DNA from: Thermomonospora echinospora
GTDB lineage: Bacteria; Actinomycetota; Actinomycetes; Streptosporangiales; Streptosporangiaceae
Length of the DNA stretch: 64,000 nt
Assembly: GCF_900108175.1 (NCBI RefSeq)
Contig: NZ_FNVO01000007.1
Coordinates: 34,321 to 98,320 of the forward strand
Direction: 5' to 3'
Below the pieces are notes generated by a model. That model did not search any database. It was not told where the DNA came from and saw nothing but the letters and a program-made list of their open reading frames with translations. The translations under genes and the position numbers were made by a program. The number at the start of each line of letters is the position of its first letter. Positions within the stretch are counted from its first letter, which is position 1. Positions 7,946 through 15,982 of this stretch are shown here, piece after piece.

Positions 7946-8835
7946 ACGAGCTGAAGGTCACCGACCTGACGGTCAAGTTCGCCGGGATCACCGCGCTGGA
8001 CCACGTCGGCTTCACCGTGGAGCCCGGCAGCATCCACGCCGTCATCGGCCCCAACGGCGCCGGCAAGTCGACCTGCTTCAACGTGCTGTCGGGCGTCTAC
8101 CGGGCCACCTCGGGCAGCGTGCGGTTCGGCGACGCCGAGCTGACCCGGATGGCGCCGCACCAGATCGCGGCACTGGGCGTGGCCCGTACGTTCCAGAACA
8201 TCGCGCTGTCGAAGTTCCAGAGCGTCGAGGACAACGTGATGCTCGGCCGGCACCGGCTCACCCGCGCCGGCTTCCTCGGCGCCGGGCTGCGGCTGCCGTC
8301 GGCCCGCCGCGAGAACGCCCGGCACCGGGCCCGGGTGCGCGACATCGCCCGGTTCGTGGGCGTCGCCGAGTATCTGGAGGCGCCCGTCGGGATGCTGCCG
8401 TACGGCGTGCAGAAGCGGGTCGAGCTGGCCCGCGCGCTGGCGATGGAGCCCGACCTGCTGCTGCTGGACGAGCCGGTGGCCGGGATGAACGGCGGCGAGC
8501 GCCGCGCGATGGCCGAGGTCATCATGGCCGCCCGCGCCGACCTGGGCATCTCGGTGCTGCTGGTCGAGCACGACATGGGCATGGTGATGCGGCTGGCCGA
8601 CCAGGTCACCGTGCTGGACTTCGGCCGCCGGATCGCCGCCGGCCCGCCCGAGCGGGTGCAGCGCGACCCCGCGGTGATCCGCGCCTACCTGGGCGAGCAG
8701 GCCGCCGACGAACAGACGGCCGACGAGCAGGCCGCCGACGAGCAGGCGACCGACGAGCAGACGGCCGACGGCGACCCCGGCACGATCCGCGACCGCCGGG
8801 ACGGGCGGGCGGCCGACGAGCGGGAGAACGCGTGA
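7942..8835 (+). CDS. livG: ABC transporter ATP-binding protein, LivG type, with repetitive acidic tail
   Basis: The 297-residue ATPase starts VNELKVTDLTVKFAGITAL and carries Walker A GPNGAGKST, the LivG-typical segment RTFQNIALS and Walker B LLLLDEPVAGMN. After the usual end (IRAYLGEQ) an extra tail of about 40 residues contains five near-copies of the pentapeptide (A/T)ADEQ, encoded by a 15-bp tandem repeat. An earlier GTG at 7780 would add 54 Pro/Arg-rich residues unlike any ABC ATPase, so I place the start at 7942. Its stop overlaps the livH start by 4 bp. Confidence 0.87.
   Translation: MNELKVTDLTVKFAGITALDHVGFTVEPGSIHAVIGPNGAGKSTCFNVLSGVYRATSGSVRFGDAELTRMAPHQIAALGVARTFQNIALSKFQSVEDNVMLGRHRLTRAGFLGAGLRLPSARRENARHRARVRDIARFVGVAEYLEAPVGMLPYGVQKRVELARALAMEPDLLLLDEPVAGMNGGERRAMAEVIMAARADLGISVLLVEHDMGMVMRLADQVTVLDFGRRIAAGPPERVQRDPAVIRAYLGEQAADEQTADEQAADEQATDEQTADGDPGTIRDRRDGRAADERENA
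8699..8770 (+). repeat. 15-bp tandem repeat at the 3' end of livG
   Basis: About five imperfect copies of a 15-bp unit built on GCCGACGAGCAG plus a variable codon encode the repeated (A/T)ADEQ motif. Because 15 is a multiple of three, copy-number changes would keep livG in frame. Confidence 0.75.
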
Positions 8836-9722
8836 CCACCTTCATCGAACTGCTGGTCAACGGAGTCTCGATCGGCTCGGTGTACGCGCTGATCGCCCTC
8901 GGCTTCGTGATCATCTTCAAGGCCACCGAAGTGGTCAACTTCGCCCACGCCTCGCTGCTGCTGGTCGGCGGCTACGTCATCGCCGTGCTGCACGAGGACC
9001 TGGGGTTCTGGCTCGCCCTGGTGGCGGGCGTCGCGGTGGCGGCGGTGGTGGGCGCGCTGGTGGAGTTTTGCGTGCTGCGCCGCTCCCGGGCCGGCGACCA
9101 GCACGTGCTGGCGATCGTGACCATCGGCGTGGACATCCTGCTGACCACCGAGCTGACCCGGCGGATCGGCACCGACGTGCTGGCCATGGGCGACCCCTGG
9201 CAGAGCCAGGTGGTGCAGATCGGCGGGATCAGCATCGCGCAGACCCGGATCGCCGCCCTGGTGACCGCCGCCACGCTGATCACCTGCTTCCTGCTGGCGT
9301 TCCGTTACACCTCCTGGGGCATCGCAATGCGGGCCGCCGCCGAGGACCGGGAGACCGCCGCGCTGATGGGGGTGCGGCTGAGCCGGGTGTCGATGGGCGC
9401 CTGGGCGGTGGCCGGCGCGCTGGCCGCGGTGGCCGCGCTGTTCCTGACCGTCTTCCCCACCCCGGGGCTGGACCGCTCGACCTCGCTGGTGGCGCTCAAG
9501 GCGTTCCCCGCCGCGATCCTCGGCGGGCTGGACTCCACCACCGGGGCGCTGGTCGGCGGGCTGATCATCGGGCTGGCCGAGTCACTGGCCGCCGGCTACC
9601 AGAACGACGTCACCTTCCTGGGCCGCGGCATCGGCGAGGTCGTCCCCTACCTGGTGATGATCGTGATCCTACTGATCCGGCCCGCCGGGCTGTTCGGGAC
9701 GAGGGAGCTGGCCCGTGTCTAG
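8832..9722 (+). CDS. livH: Branched-chain amino acid-type ABC permease, LivH
   Basis: This 296-residue integral membrane permease has the LivH hallmarks near the N-terminus (GSVYALIALGFVIIFKATE) and a conserved loop with FRYTSWGIAMRAAAEDRETA, the coupling region to the ATPases. Eight or so hydrophobic segments are visible. The GTG start overlaps the livG stop by 4 bp and its stop overlaps the livM start, so the operon is tightly coupled. Confidence 0.9.
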   Translation: MTTFIELLVNGVSIGSVYALIALGFVIIFKATEVVNFAHASLLLVGGYVIAVLHEDLGFWLALVAGVAVAAVVGALVEFCVLRRSRAGDQHVLAIVTIGVDILLTTELTRRIGTDVLAMGDPWQSQVVQIGGISIAQTRIAALVTAATLITCFLLAFRYTSWGIAMRAAAEDRETAALMGVRLSRVSMGAWAVAGALAAVAALFLTVFPTPGLDRSTSLVALKAFPAAILGGLDSTTGALVGGLIIGLAESLAAGYQNDVTFLGRGIGEVVPYLVMIVILLIRPAGLFGTRELARV

Positions 9723-10830
9723 CGCACTGTCGCGGGCCCTGCGGCCCACTGTGATCGCCGCCGTGGCGGGCCTGGTCGTGATGCTGGTGATCCCGTTCTA
9801 CGCCGAGCCGTTCCTGCTGCAGGCCGGGCTGTTCGCAATGGCCGCCGCCATCGGGGCGATCGGGCTGAACCTGCTGACCGGCTCGACCGGGCAGCTGTCC
9901 ATGGGCCACGCGTTCTTCCTGGCGGTCGGCGCGTACGGGTACGTGTACTTCGCCGGGGACTCCGGGCACGAGCTGAGCGGGCTCGGCCTGCCCACGCCGC
10001 TGGCGGCGGTGCTGGCGGTCGTGCTGGCCGGCCTCGCCGGCGGGCTGTTCAGCCCGATCGCCGGGCGGCTGCGCGGCACCTACCTGGGCATCGCCTCACT
10101 GGCGCTGATCTTCATCGGCCAGCACATCCTGCACAACGCGCACGCGATCACCGGCGGCGCCAACGGCCGTGACGTGCCGCCGCTGGAGCTGGCCGGGTTC
10201 AGCTTCGCCGACACCCCGGAACTGGTGGTGTTCCAGGTGCCACTGCGGGCGCTGGAGAAACTGTGGTTCCTGGCCCTGCTCCTGCTGCTGGCGGCGGCGT
10301 GGGTGGCGCGCGGCATCCTGCGCGGCCGTCCTGGACGGGCCATGGGCACCATCCGCGACCACGAGATCGCCGCCGGGGTGATGGGCGTGCCGGTCGCCCG
10401 CTACCGGGCCGGAGTGTTCGTGCTGTCGTCGATGTACGCGGGCCTGGCCGGAGTGCTGCTGGCGATGGCCTTCCGCCGCACCGTGCCGGACTACTTCGGC
10501 ATCATCCTGTCGCTGGAGTACCTGGCGATGATCGTCATCGGTGGGCTCGGCTCGGTGGCCGGGGCGGTCGCCGGCGCCGCGTTCGTGTCGCTGCTGCCCC
10601 CGCTGTTCACCCGGTACGGCGACGGCCTGCCGCTGATCGCCGCGCCCGGCGCGGAGGGCGTCTCGCCCGCCGAGGCGTCCCGGATCCTGTACGGCGCCGC
10701 CGTCGTCGCCGTCGTCCTGTTCTTTCCCGGCGGCCTGCTCGGGGTGTGGGGGCGCGTCCGCGCCTCCCTGGCCGCCCGCCGCACGTCTCACCCCCTCACC
10801 CGAATGGAACCCGAGGAGCAACCGACATGA
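9715..10830 (+). CDS. livM: Branched-chain amino acid-type ABC permease, LivM
   Basis: A 371-residue LivM-type permease with a typical N-terminal GLNLLTGSTGQLSMGHAFF segment and the cytoplasmic loop GRAMGTIRDHEIAAGVMGVP. It forms the transmembrane channel with LivH. Start GTG 9715 overlaps the livH stop by 8 bp, and the stop overlaps the ATG of the binding-protein gene by 4 bp. Confidence 0.9.
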   Translation: MSSALSRALRPTVIAAVAGLVVMLVIPFYAEPFLLQAGLFAMAAAIGAIGLNLLTGSTGQLSMGHAFFLAVGAYGYVYFAGDSGHELSGLGLPTPLAAVLAVVLAGLAGGLFSPIAGRLRGTYLGIASLALIFIGQHILHNAHAITGGANGRDVPPLELAGFSFADTPELVVFQVPLRALEKLWFLALLLLLAAAWVARGILRGRPGRAMGTIRDHEIAAGVMGVPVARYRAGVFVLSSMYAGLAGVLLAMAFRRTVPDYFGIILSLEYLAMIVIGGLGSVAGAVAGAAFVSLLPPLFTRYGDGLPLIAAPGAEGVSPAEASRILYGAAVVAVVLFFPGGLLGVWGRVRASLAARRTSHPLTRMEPEEQPT

Positions 10831-12098
10831 AGTCCACCCTTCGCATGACGGCCGTGACGGCGGTCGCGCTGGCGCTGGCGGCCGGCGCGGCCGGCTGCGC
10901 CAGCGACAAGGCCACTGGCGGATCCGGCGGCGCCGGCGCCGACGGGGTCAAGCAGGGCCCCGGGGTCACCGACAAGACCATCAAGCTGGGCGTCGCCACC
11001 GACCTGACCGGCGTCTACGCCCCGCTGGGCAAGAGCCTGACCCAGTCCCAGCAGCTGTACTTCGAGCAGACCAACGCCGCCGGCGGGGTGTGCGGCCGCA
11101 AGATCGAGACCGTGGTCCGCGACCACGGCTACGACCCACAGAAGGCGGTGTCGATCTACAGCGAGCTGAGCACCAGCGTGCTGGCGATCCCGCAGTTCCT
11201 CGGCTCGCCGATGGTGACCGCGGTCAAGCAGCGCATCGAGTCCGACAAGATGTTCACCATCCCCAGCGCCTGGTCCACCACCCTGCTGGGCAGTGAGCCG
11301 ATCCAGGTCACCGGCACCACCTACGACGTGGACATGATCAACGGCATCGAGTGGCTGCTGAGCAAGAAGCTCATCAAGAAGGGCGACAAGCTCGGCCACG
11401 TCTACTTCGAGGGCGACTACGGGGGCTCGGCGCTGCGCGGCGCCAAGTTCGCCGCCGACAAGCACGGGCTGACGATCGTCGAGCAGAAGATCAAGGCCAC
11501 CGACAACGACATGGGACCCCAGGTCGCGGCGCTGTCGAAGGCGAAGGTCGCCGCGATCCTGATGAGCGCCGGTCCCCGGCAGTCGGCGTCGCTGGCCGGC
11601 ATCGCCCGCTCGCAGGGCATGAAGCAGCCGATCCTGGGCAGCAACTCGGCCTTCTCCCCGCAGCTGCTGGCCACCCCGGCCAAGCCCGCCCTGGTCGAGG
11701 GCTTCTTCTTCACCAGCGCCGGCGCGCCGATCAGCGCCGACCTGCCGGAGGTCAAGAAGCTGGCCGACGCCTACGCCAAGAAGTACCCCGGCCAGCCGAT
11801 GGACAGCGCCGTGGTCAGCGGCTACGGCAACGGCGCCATCGTGGTGTCGGCGCTGAAGAAGGCGTGCGAGGCCAAGGACCTCACCCGGGAGGGCCTGATC
11901 AAGGCGCACCGCTCGGACGCCAACGCCGACACCGGCCTCGGCACGCCGATGAACTTCACCTACTTCGACAAGCCCGCCACCCGCAAGACCTACGTCCTGC
12001 AGCCCAAGGACAAGATCCCCGGCGGCGCGGTGATCGTGCAGGAGGCCACCGAGTCCGAGCTCGCCACGACCTACCAGCCGCCGGTCGGCAGCTACTAG
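10827..12098 (+). CDS. Substrate-binding lipoprotein of the LivK/Leu-Ile-Val-binding type
   Basis: The 423-residue protein begins with a lipoprotein signal (lipobox AAGC about residue 22-25) and a Gly/Ser linker. The periplasmic-binding-protein type I fold follows, starting IKLGVATDLTGVYAPLG. It captures the substrate outside the cell and delivers it to LivHM. An internal AAGGVCGRKIE matches the branched-chain family. It is the last gene of the operon, followed by two strong hairpins. The ligand may be an amino acid, amide or aromatic acid; the sequence does not decide. Confidence 0.88.
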   Translation: MKSTLRMTAVTAVALALAAGAAGCASDKATGGSGGAGADGVKQGPGVTDKTIKLGVATDLTGVYAPLGKSLTQSQQLYFEQTNAAGGVCGRKIETVVRDHGYDPQKAVSIYSELSTSVLAIPQFLGSPMVTAVKQRIESDKMFTIPSAWSTTLLGSEPIQVTGTTYDVDMINGIEWLLSKKLIKKGDKLGHVYFEGDYGGSALRGAKFAADKHGLTIVEQKIKATDNDMGPQVAALSKAKVAAILMSAGPRQSASLAGIARSQGMKQPILGSNSAFSPQLLATPAKPALVEGFFFTSAGAPISADLPEVKKLADAYAKKYPGQPMDSAVVSGYGNGAIVVSALKKACEAKDLTREGLIKAHRSDANADTGLGTPMNFTYFDKPATRKTYVLQPKDKIPGGAVIVQEATESELATTYQPPVGSY

Positions 12099-12135
12099 GA
12101 CCCGCCCTCGGGCATTTCGGGGAGCCCGCACAGCA

Positions 12136-12167
12136 GACGCGCACCGGCCCGCATGCCGGTGCGCGTC
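12136..12167. terminator. Terminator hairpin after the liv operon
   Basis: A perfect 13-bp stem (GACGCGCACCGGC with GCCGGTGCGCGTC) with a 6-nt loop sits 38 bp after the binding-protein stop and is followed by a T-rich CTTCCTGTTC. Confidence 0.85.
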
Positions 12168-12195
12168 TTCCTGTTCCCGCCGTGTCCGGAACGGC

Positions 12196-12235
12196 GGCGG
12201 CACCGACACCCGGCGGGGAGGGTGTCGGTGCCGCC
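12196..12235. terminator. Second, 16-bp terminator hairpin
   Basis: A perfect 16-bp stem (12196-12211 with 12220-12235) around an 8-nt loop follows the first hairpin. It separates the liv operon from the convergent actP gene and is probably bidirectional or the actP-side terminator. Confidence 0.85.
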
Positions 12236-12309
12236 TGCCGGTGCTCCGGCCCCGCCCGCCGAGCGCCATGAACGTGGGCGGGACCGGAGAGTCCGCGGCG
12301 TGGCCGCCG

Positions 12310-13920
12310 TCAGTGCCGGGCGGCGGGTTCGGCGCCGGCCCCGGTCAGGGAGCGGACCTCCATCTCGGCGTACTTCTCGGCGTTGTGCTCCTTGCTGAGG
12401 ACGGTGCCGAGCCAGCCGCACAGGAAGCCGAACGGGATCGAGACGATGCCCGGGTTCTCCAGCGGGAAGAAGGAGAAGTCCGCGCCGGTGAACAGCGCCT
12501 TGTCCGAGCCGGACACCACCGGCGAGAACACCACCAGCAGCACGGCCGAGCCCAGGCCGCCGTAGATGGCCGCGACCGCGCCCGCCGTGTTGAACCTCTT
12601 CCAGAACAGGCTGTAGAGGATGGCGGGCAGGTTGCCGGAGGCGGCCACCGCGAAGGCCAGCGCCACCAGGAACGCCACGTTCAGCCGCTGCGCGTAGATG
12701 CCCAGCACGATCGACACCGCGCCGATCACGAAGGCCGAGATGCGGGCGACCCGCACCTCCTCCTTCTCGGTGGCCTGGCCGCGCCGGAACACGTGCGCGT
12801 ACAGGTCATGGGAGAACGACGACGACGAGGCCAGGGTGAGCCCGGCCACCACCGCCAGGATGGTCGCGAACGCCACCGCCGCGATGACCGCCAGCAGGAT
12901 CGTGCCGCCCACGTCGCCGAAGACGATCTCACCGACCCGTTCGGCCAGCTGTGGCGCCGCGGTGTTGCCGGCCGGGTTGGCCTTGCGGATCTCGTCGCTG
13001 CCCACCAGCGCCGCCGCGCCGAAGCCCAGCACCAGGGTCAGCAGGTAGAAGGCGCCGATGATGCCGATGCCCCACAGCACCGACTTGCGGGCGTCCCGGG
13101 CGGTCGGCACGGTGTAGAAGCGGATCAGGATGTGCGGCAGCCCGGCGGTGCCCAGCACCAGCGCCAGCCCCAGGCTGATCAGGTCGAGCTTGCCGGACAG
13201 GCCCTGGGCCTCGGTGGCGTACCGTAGCCCCGGCTCCAGGAAGGCGTCGCCCTTGCCGCTCTGCTCGGCGGCGTCGCGCAGCAGCGTGGACAGGTTGAAG
13301 CCGAACTTGCCCAGCACCAACAGGGTGACCAGGGTGGCCCCGGTCATCAGCAGGATCGCCTTGACGATCTGCACCCAGGTGGTGCCCTTCATCCCGCCGA
13401 CCACCACGTACACGATCATCAGCGCGCCGACCAGCACGATGGTGGCGCCCTTGGCGAAGTCGGAGGTAAACCCGAACAGCAGCGCCACCAGGGCGCCTGC
13501 CCCGACCATCTGGGCCAGCAGGTAGAAGATCGACACGGTGATGGTGGAGACCCCGGCGGCGGTGCGCACCGGGCGCGGGCTCATCCGGAAGGCCAGCACG
13601 TCGGCCATCGTGTACTTGCCCGAGTTGCGCATCAGCTCGGCGACCAGCAGCAGCGCCACCAGCCAGGCCACCAGGAACCCGATCGAGTACAGGAAGCCGT
13701 CGTAGCCGTACAGCGCGATCAGCCCGGCGATGCCCAGGAACGAGGCGGCCGACATGTAGTCGCCGCCGATCGCCAGCCCGTTCTGCACTCCGGAGAACGA
13801 CCGGCCGCCGGCGTAGAAGTCCGAGGCGTCCTTGGTGTTGCGGCCGGCCCACACGGTGATCGCCAGCGTGCCGCCGACGAACGCCAGGAACAGCAGCACG
13901 GCCAGGGTCTCGTGGCTCAC
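12310..13920 (-). CDS. actP: Cation/acetate symporter (SSS family, ActP-like)
   Basis: The 536-residue permease has about 13 membrane helices. GRSFSGVQNGLAIGGDYMSA and ASFLGIAGLIALYGYDG are the sodium/solute symporter signature, and the SSSSFSHDLYAHVF segment is typical of ActP/MctP acetate or monocarboxylate symporters. It would import short carboxylates with a cation. The GTG start at 13920 overlaps the TGA of the upstream DUF485 gene by 4 bp. That yjcH-actP type pair is conserved in many bacteria. A longer in-frame extension upstream is not protein-like and is rejected. Confidence 0.88.
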   Translation of the reverse strand: MSHETLAVLLFLAFVGGTLAITVWAGRNTKDASDFYAGGRSFSGVQNGLAIGGDYMSAASFLGIAGLIALYGYDGFLYSIGFLVAWLVALLLVAELMRNSGKYTMADVLAFRMSPRPVRTAAGVSTITVSIFYLLAQMVGAGALVALLFGFTSDFAKGATIVLVGALMIVYVVVGGMKGTTWVQIVKAILLMTGATLVTLLVLGKFGFNLSTLLRDAAEQSGKGDAFLEPGLRYATEAQGLSGKLDLISLGLALVLGTAGLPHILIRFYTVPTARDARKSVLWGIGIIGAFYLLTLVLGFGAAALVGSDEIRKANPAGNTAAPQLAERVGEIVFGDVGGTILLAVIAAVAFATILAVVAGLTLASSSSFSHDLYAHVFRRGQATEKEEVRVARISAFVIGAVSIVLGIYAQRLNVAFLVALAFAVAASGNLPAILYSLFWKRFNTAGAVAAIYGGLGSAVLLVVFSPVVSGSDKALFTGADFSFFPLENPGIVSIPFGFLCGWLGTVLSKEHNAEKYAEMEVRSLTGAGAEPAARH

Positions 13921-14255
13921 TTGCCCTCCCCTTCCACTCGGGCGCCCAGCTCGGCGGCCATCGGGTCGAGCTTGGCCTCGGCGTGCCGGGCGTACAGCCA
14001 GGCGATCAGGAAGGTGGACACGAACTGCAGCAGCCCGAAGATCAGCGCCACGTTGATGAAGCCGACGATCTGGGTGCCCATGAAGCCGCGGGCCCACCCC
14101 GACAGCACCACGTACAGCAGGTACCAGGTCAGGAACGCCACGGTGGCCGGGAACACGAAGGCCCGGAAGCGACGCCGCAACTCCTGGAACTCAGGGCTGC
14201 GCTGTACCCGTTCGTAAGGTGTCCCGCCCCGGTCTAGGTCCTTCTCGACGGTCAC
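13917..14255 (-). CDS. DUF485 small membrane protein, symporter partner
   Basis: The 112-residue protein starts at GTG 14255 with GAGGAGG 5 nt upstream. It has RSPEFQELRRRFRAFVFP at its N-terminal side, then two membrane helices and a charged end WLYARHAEAKLDP. This is the DUF485 (YjcH) architecture, nearly always encoded just before ActP-type symporters and thought to be an accessory subunit. It is translationally coupled to actP. A CRP-like dyad lies just upstream of the ribosome site. Confidence 0.88.
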   Translation of the reverse strand: MTVEKDLDRGGTPYERVQRSPEFQELRRRFRAFVFPATVAFLTWYLLYVVLSGWARGFMGTQIVGFINVALIFGLLQFVSTFLIAWLYARHAEAKLDPMAAELGARVEGEGK

Positions 14256-14270
14256 ATGATCCTCCTCGGC

Positions 14271-14286
14271 TGTGACGGGGGTCACG
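14271..14286 (-). promoter_or_regulatory. CRP/GlxR-like operator upstream of DUF485-actP
   Basis: TGTGA-N6-TCACG fits the CRP family consensus TGTGA-N6-TCACA with one mismatch. Its inner dyad GTGAC/GTCAC is perfect. It lies 16-31 bp upstream of the DUF485 start, next to the ribosome site, a position that would favour repression if the leader is short. GlxR, the CRP homologue of corynebacteria, is known to control acetate uptake genes. Confidence 0.5.
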
Positions 14287-14556
14287 CCAAGGTAGAAAGC
14301 CGGGACGGCGACGTGGAGGGGGCCGCGGGCGGGCTGCGCCGAGCCGCCGGGCGCCTGCGCCGACCCGTCCGCCGCCATCGGTGAACGGTCGATTCCGTAC
14401 GACGAACGGGCGAACGGCACCGGGCCCCGCCTCCGTACCGGCTCCGGGCGGCCGGTTTCAGCCAGATTCCGGCAAGAGCCGTGAACCACCGACGCGCGCA
14501 ATAACCTTCCGGAAGGAAATGCCCGCGTCCGCCTCCAGGGAGATCTGGGAGAACTC
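14287..14556. other. Spacer between divergent DUF485 and RDD genes
   Basis: About 270 bp that must carry both promoters. I see no further gene or strong repeat; TTCCGGAA at 14505-14512 is an 8-bp palindrome about 45 bp before the RDD start. Confidence 0.4.
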
Positions 14557-15576
14557 TTGCACGGTCCCCCGCCGCCCTTTCCGCCCTACGGGCCGCCCCC
14601 TGGCCCGGTGCCCCCGGGAGGCATAGTGCCCCCGGTTCCAGGAGGCATCATGCCTCCGGCACCCGGCGATGTCATGCATCCGGGAGGCGTCGCCCCCGTG
14701 GCGGACGCCCCGTCCCCGGACGCCCCCGCGCCCGTTCTGCGCAGGTTCGCGGCCTGGGCCCTCGACGGCGCGGTGGTCTTCGGCCTGTTCCTGCTGATCG
14801 GCGGGTTCAGCTACGCACGGATCGCCGACCACCTGCGCGCCGAGAGCACCCAGATGGCCGCCCTGGGCCCCTGGGACATCGTCTCCTCCCACGGCGATGT
14901 GACGGGCCTGGCCCGCGGAGCCGCCACCGACGCCTGGAACGGCACCGTCTCGATCGTGGTCCAGGGCTTCGTGCTGCTGGTGCTGGCCCAGCTCGTCTAC
15001 CAGTTCACCGCGCTGGCCTGGCGGGGCCGGACCCTCGGCAAGGCCGTGGCGGGCCTCCAGGTCCGCCCCCTGCCGGAGCGGGCGGCGGGCGCGGTCCGGC
15101 TGCGCAAGGGCCAGGCGTTGCGGCGCGCCACGGTCACCACGCTTTCGGAGAGCGGCCTGTACGCGGTCGCCTGCGTCCTGCTGCTGCTCGGCGAGTTCCT
15201 CCTCGCGTTCGCGTGCTGGCTGCTGGCCGTCCTCGTGTTCGCCGCCAACGCGCTGCCGACGGTCGCCGGGCGCAAACGCCGTGCTCTCAGCGACCGTATG
15301 GGCGGCACCGTCGTCGTGCGCACGCACGTGCTGCGCGACGTCGCCCGGGCCGCCAGGAGGGCCACCGCCGAGCAGGGCCGCCGCCTGCAGAGCGCCTACG
15401 CCGACCGCCGCGCCCTGGCGTCCGGCGGGAGGACGCCAGACGCCCTCGGGCCGGGCCAGGGGGCGGCCGATCCCCTGGCTCTCCCCCAGGCCCAGCCGTA
15501 CCAGCCCCACCAGCCCTACCCGCCCGGCCCCGTCCCCCCATGGGCGGCGCCGCAGGACCGGCCCCCGGCCTCCTGA
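14557..15576 (+). CDS. RDD-family membrane protein with proline-rich ends
   Basis: The 339-residue protein begins with a long Pro/Gly-rich tail. The RDD domain follows: VLRRFAAWALDGAVVFGLFL carries the Arg and Asp of the name, then a second helix and the loop TLGKAVAGLQVR. A further hydrophobic region follows (about 205-235). The C-terminal tail is again rich in Pro, Gln and Tyr. RDD proteins are membrane proteins of mostly unknown function; some act in ion homeostasis. The TTG start has only a weak upstream GGGAGA, so the start is uncertain. It ends directly against the convergent NTF2-like gene. Confidence 0.75.
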   Translation: MHGPPPPFPPYGPPPGPVPPGGIVPPVPGGIMPPAPGDVMHPGGVAPVADAPSPDAPAPVLRRFAAWALDGAVVFGLFLLIGGFSYARIADHLRAESTQMAALGPWDIVSSHGDVTGLARGAATDAWNGTVSIVVQGFVLLVLAQLVYQFTALAWRGRTLGKAVAGLQVRPLPERAAGAVRLRKGQALRRATVTTLSESGLYAVACVLLLLGEFLLAFACWLLAVLVFAANALPTVAGRKRRALSDRMGGTVVVRTHVLRDVARAARRATAEQGRRLQSAYADRRALASGGRTPDALGPGQGAADPLALPQAQPYQPHQPYPPGPVPPWAAPQDRPPAS

Positions 15577-15951
15577 TCAGGTCAACGCCCCGGCGAAGAC
15601 GATCATCTCGTCGATGTCGCCGTCGGCGGTCACGTGCACCACGTCCGTGCCCGACAGCAGCACCCGGCCGGCCGCGTCCTCGTACCGCCACCCGAAGCGC
15701 GCCCACTCGTCGGGCGCGTCCACCCGGGTCGTGCGCACCATCCGGCAGGGGCCGGACGGATGGCTGCGCACCACCTCGGTGATGAACTCCGCCACGGCCT
15801 TGCGGCCCACGCCGCGGCCCAGCGGCCCCCAGAAGACGACGTCGGCGGTGAGGGCCCGGCTCAGCAGCCTGTCCCGCTCCTGCGGATCGCCGGTGTTGGC
15901 CGCCGCGAGGAAGGCGTCGACGGCACGGTCATGCGCTGCGTCCTGCTCCAC
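15577..15951 (-). CDS. NTF2-like (SnoaL-type) protein
   Basis: A 124-residue single-domain protein with the NTF2-like pattern: N-terminal helices AVDAFLAAANTGDPQERDRL, then LTADVVFWGPLG and alternating strands ending IDEMIVFAGALT. Members include polyketide cyclases and small isomerases, but nothing here identifies a substrate. It lies 31 bp after the sodium/solute symporter gene, in the same direction. Its stop directly abuts the RDD gene stop with no intervening base. Confidence 0.7.
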   Translation of the reverse strand: MEQDAAHDRAVDAFLAAANTGDPQERDRLLSRALTADVVFWGPLGRGVGRKAVAEFITEVVRSHPSGPCRMVRTTRVDAPDEWARFGWRYEDAAGRVLLSGTDVVHVTADGDIDEMIVFAGALT

Positions 15952-15982
15952 CCCGCGATCGTAGCCGCCGCCTCCGGGCGGC

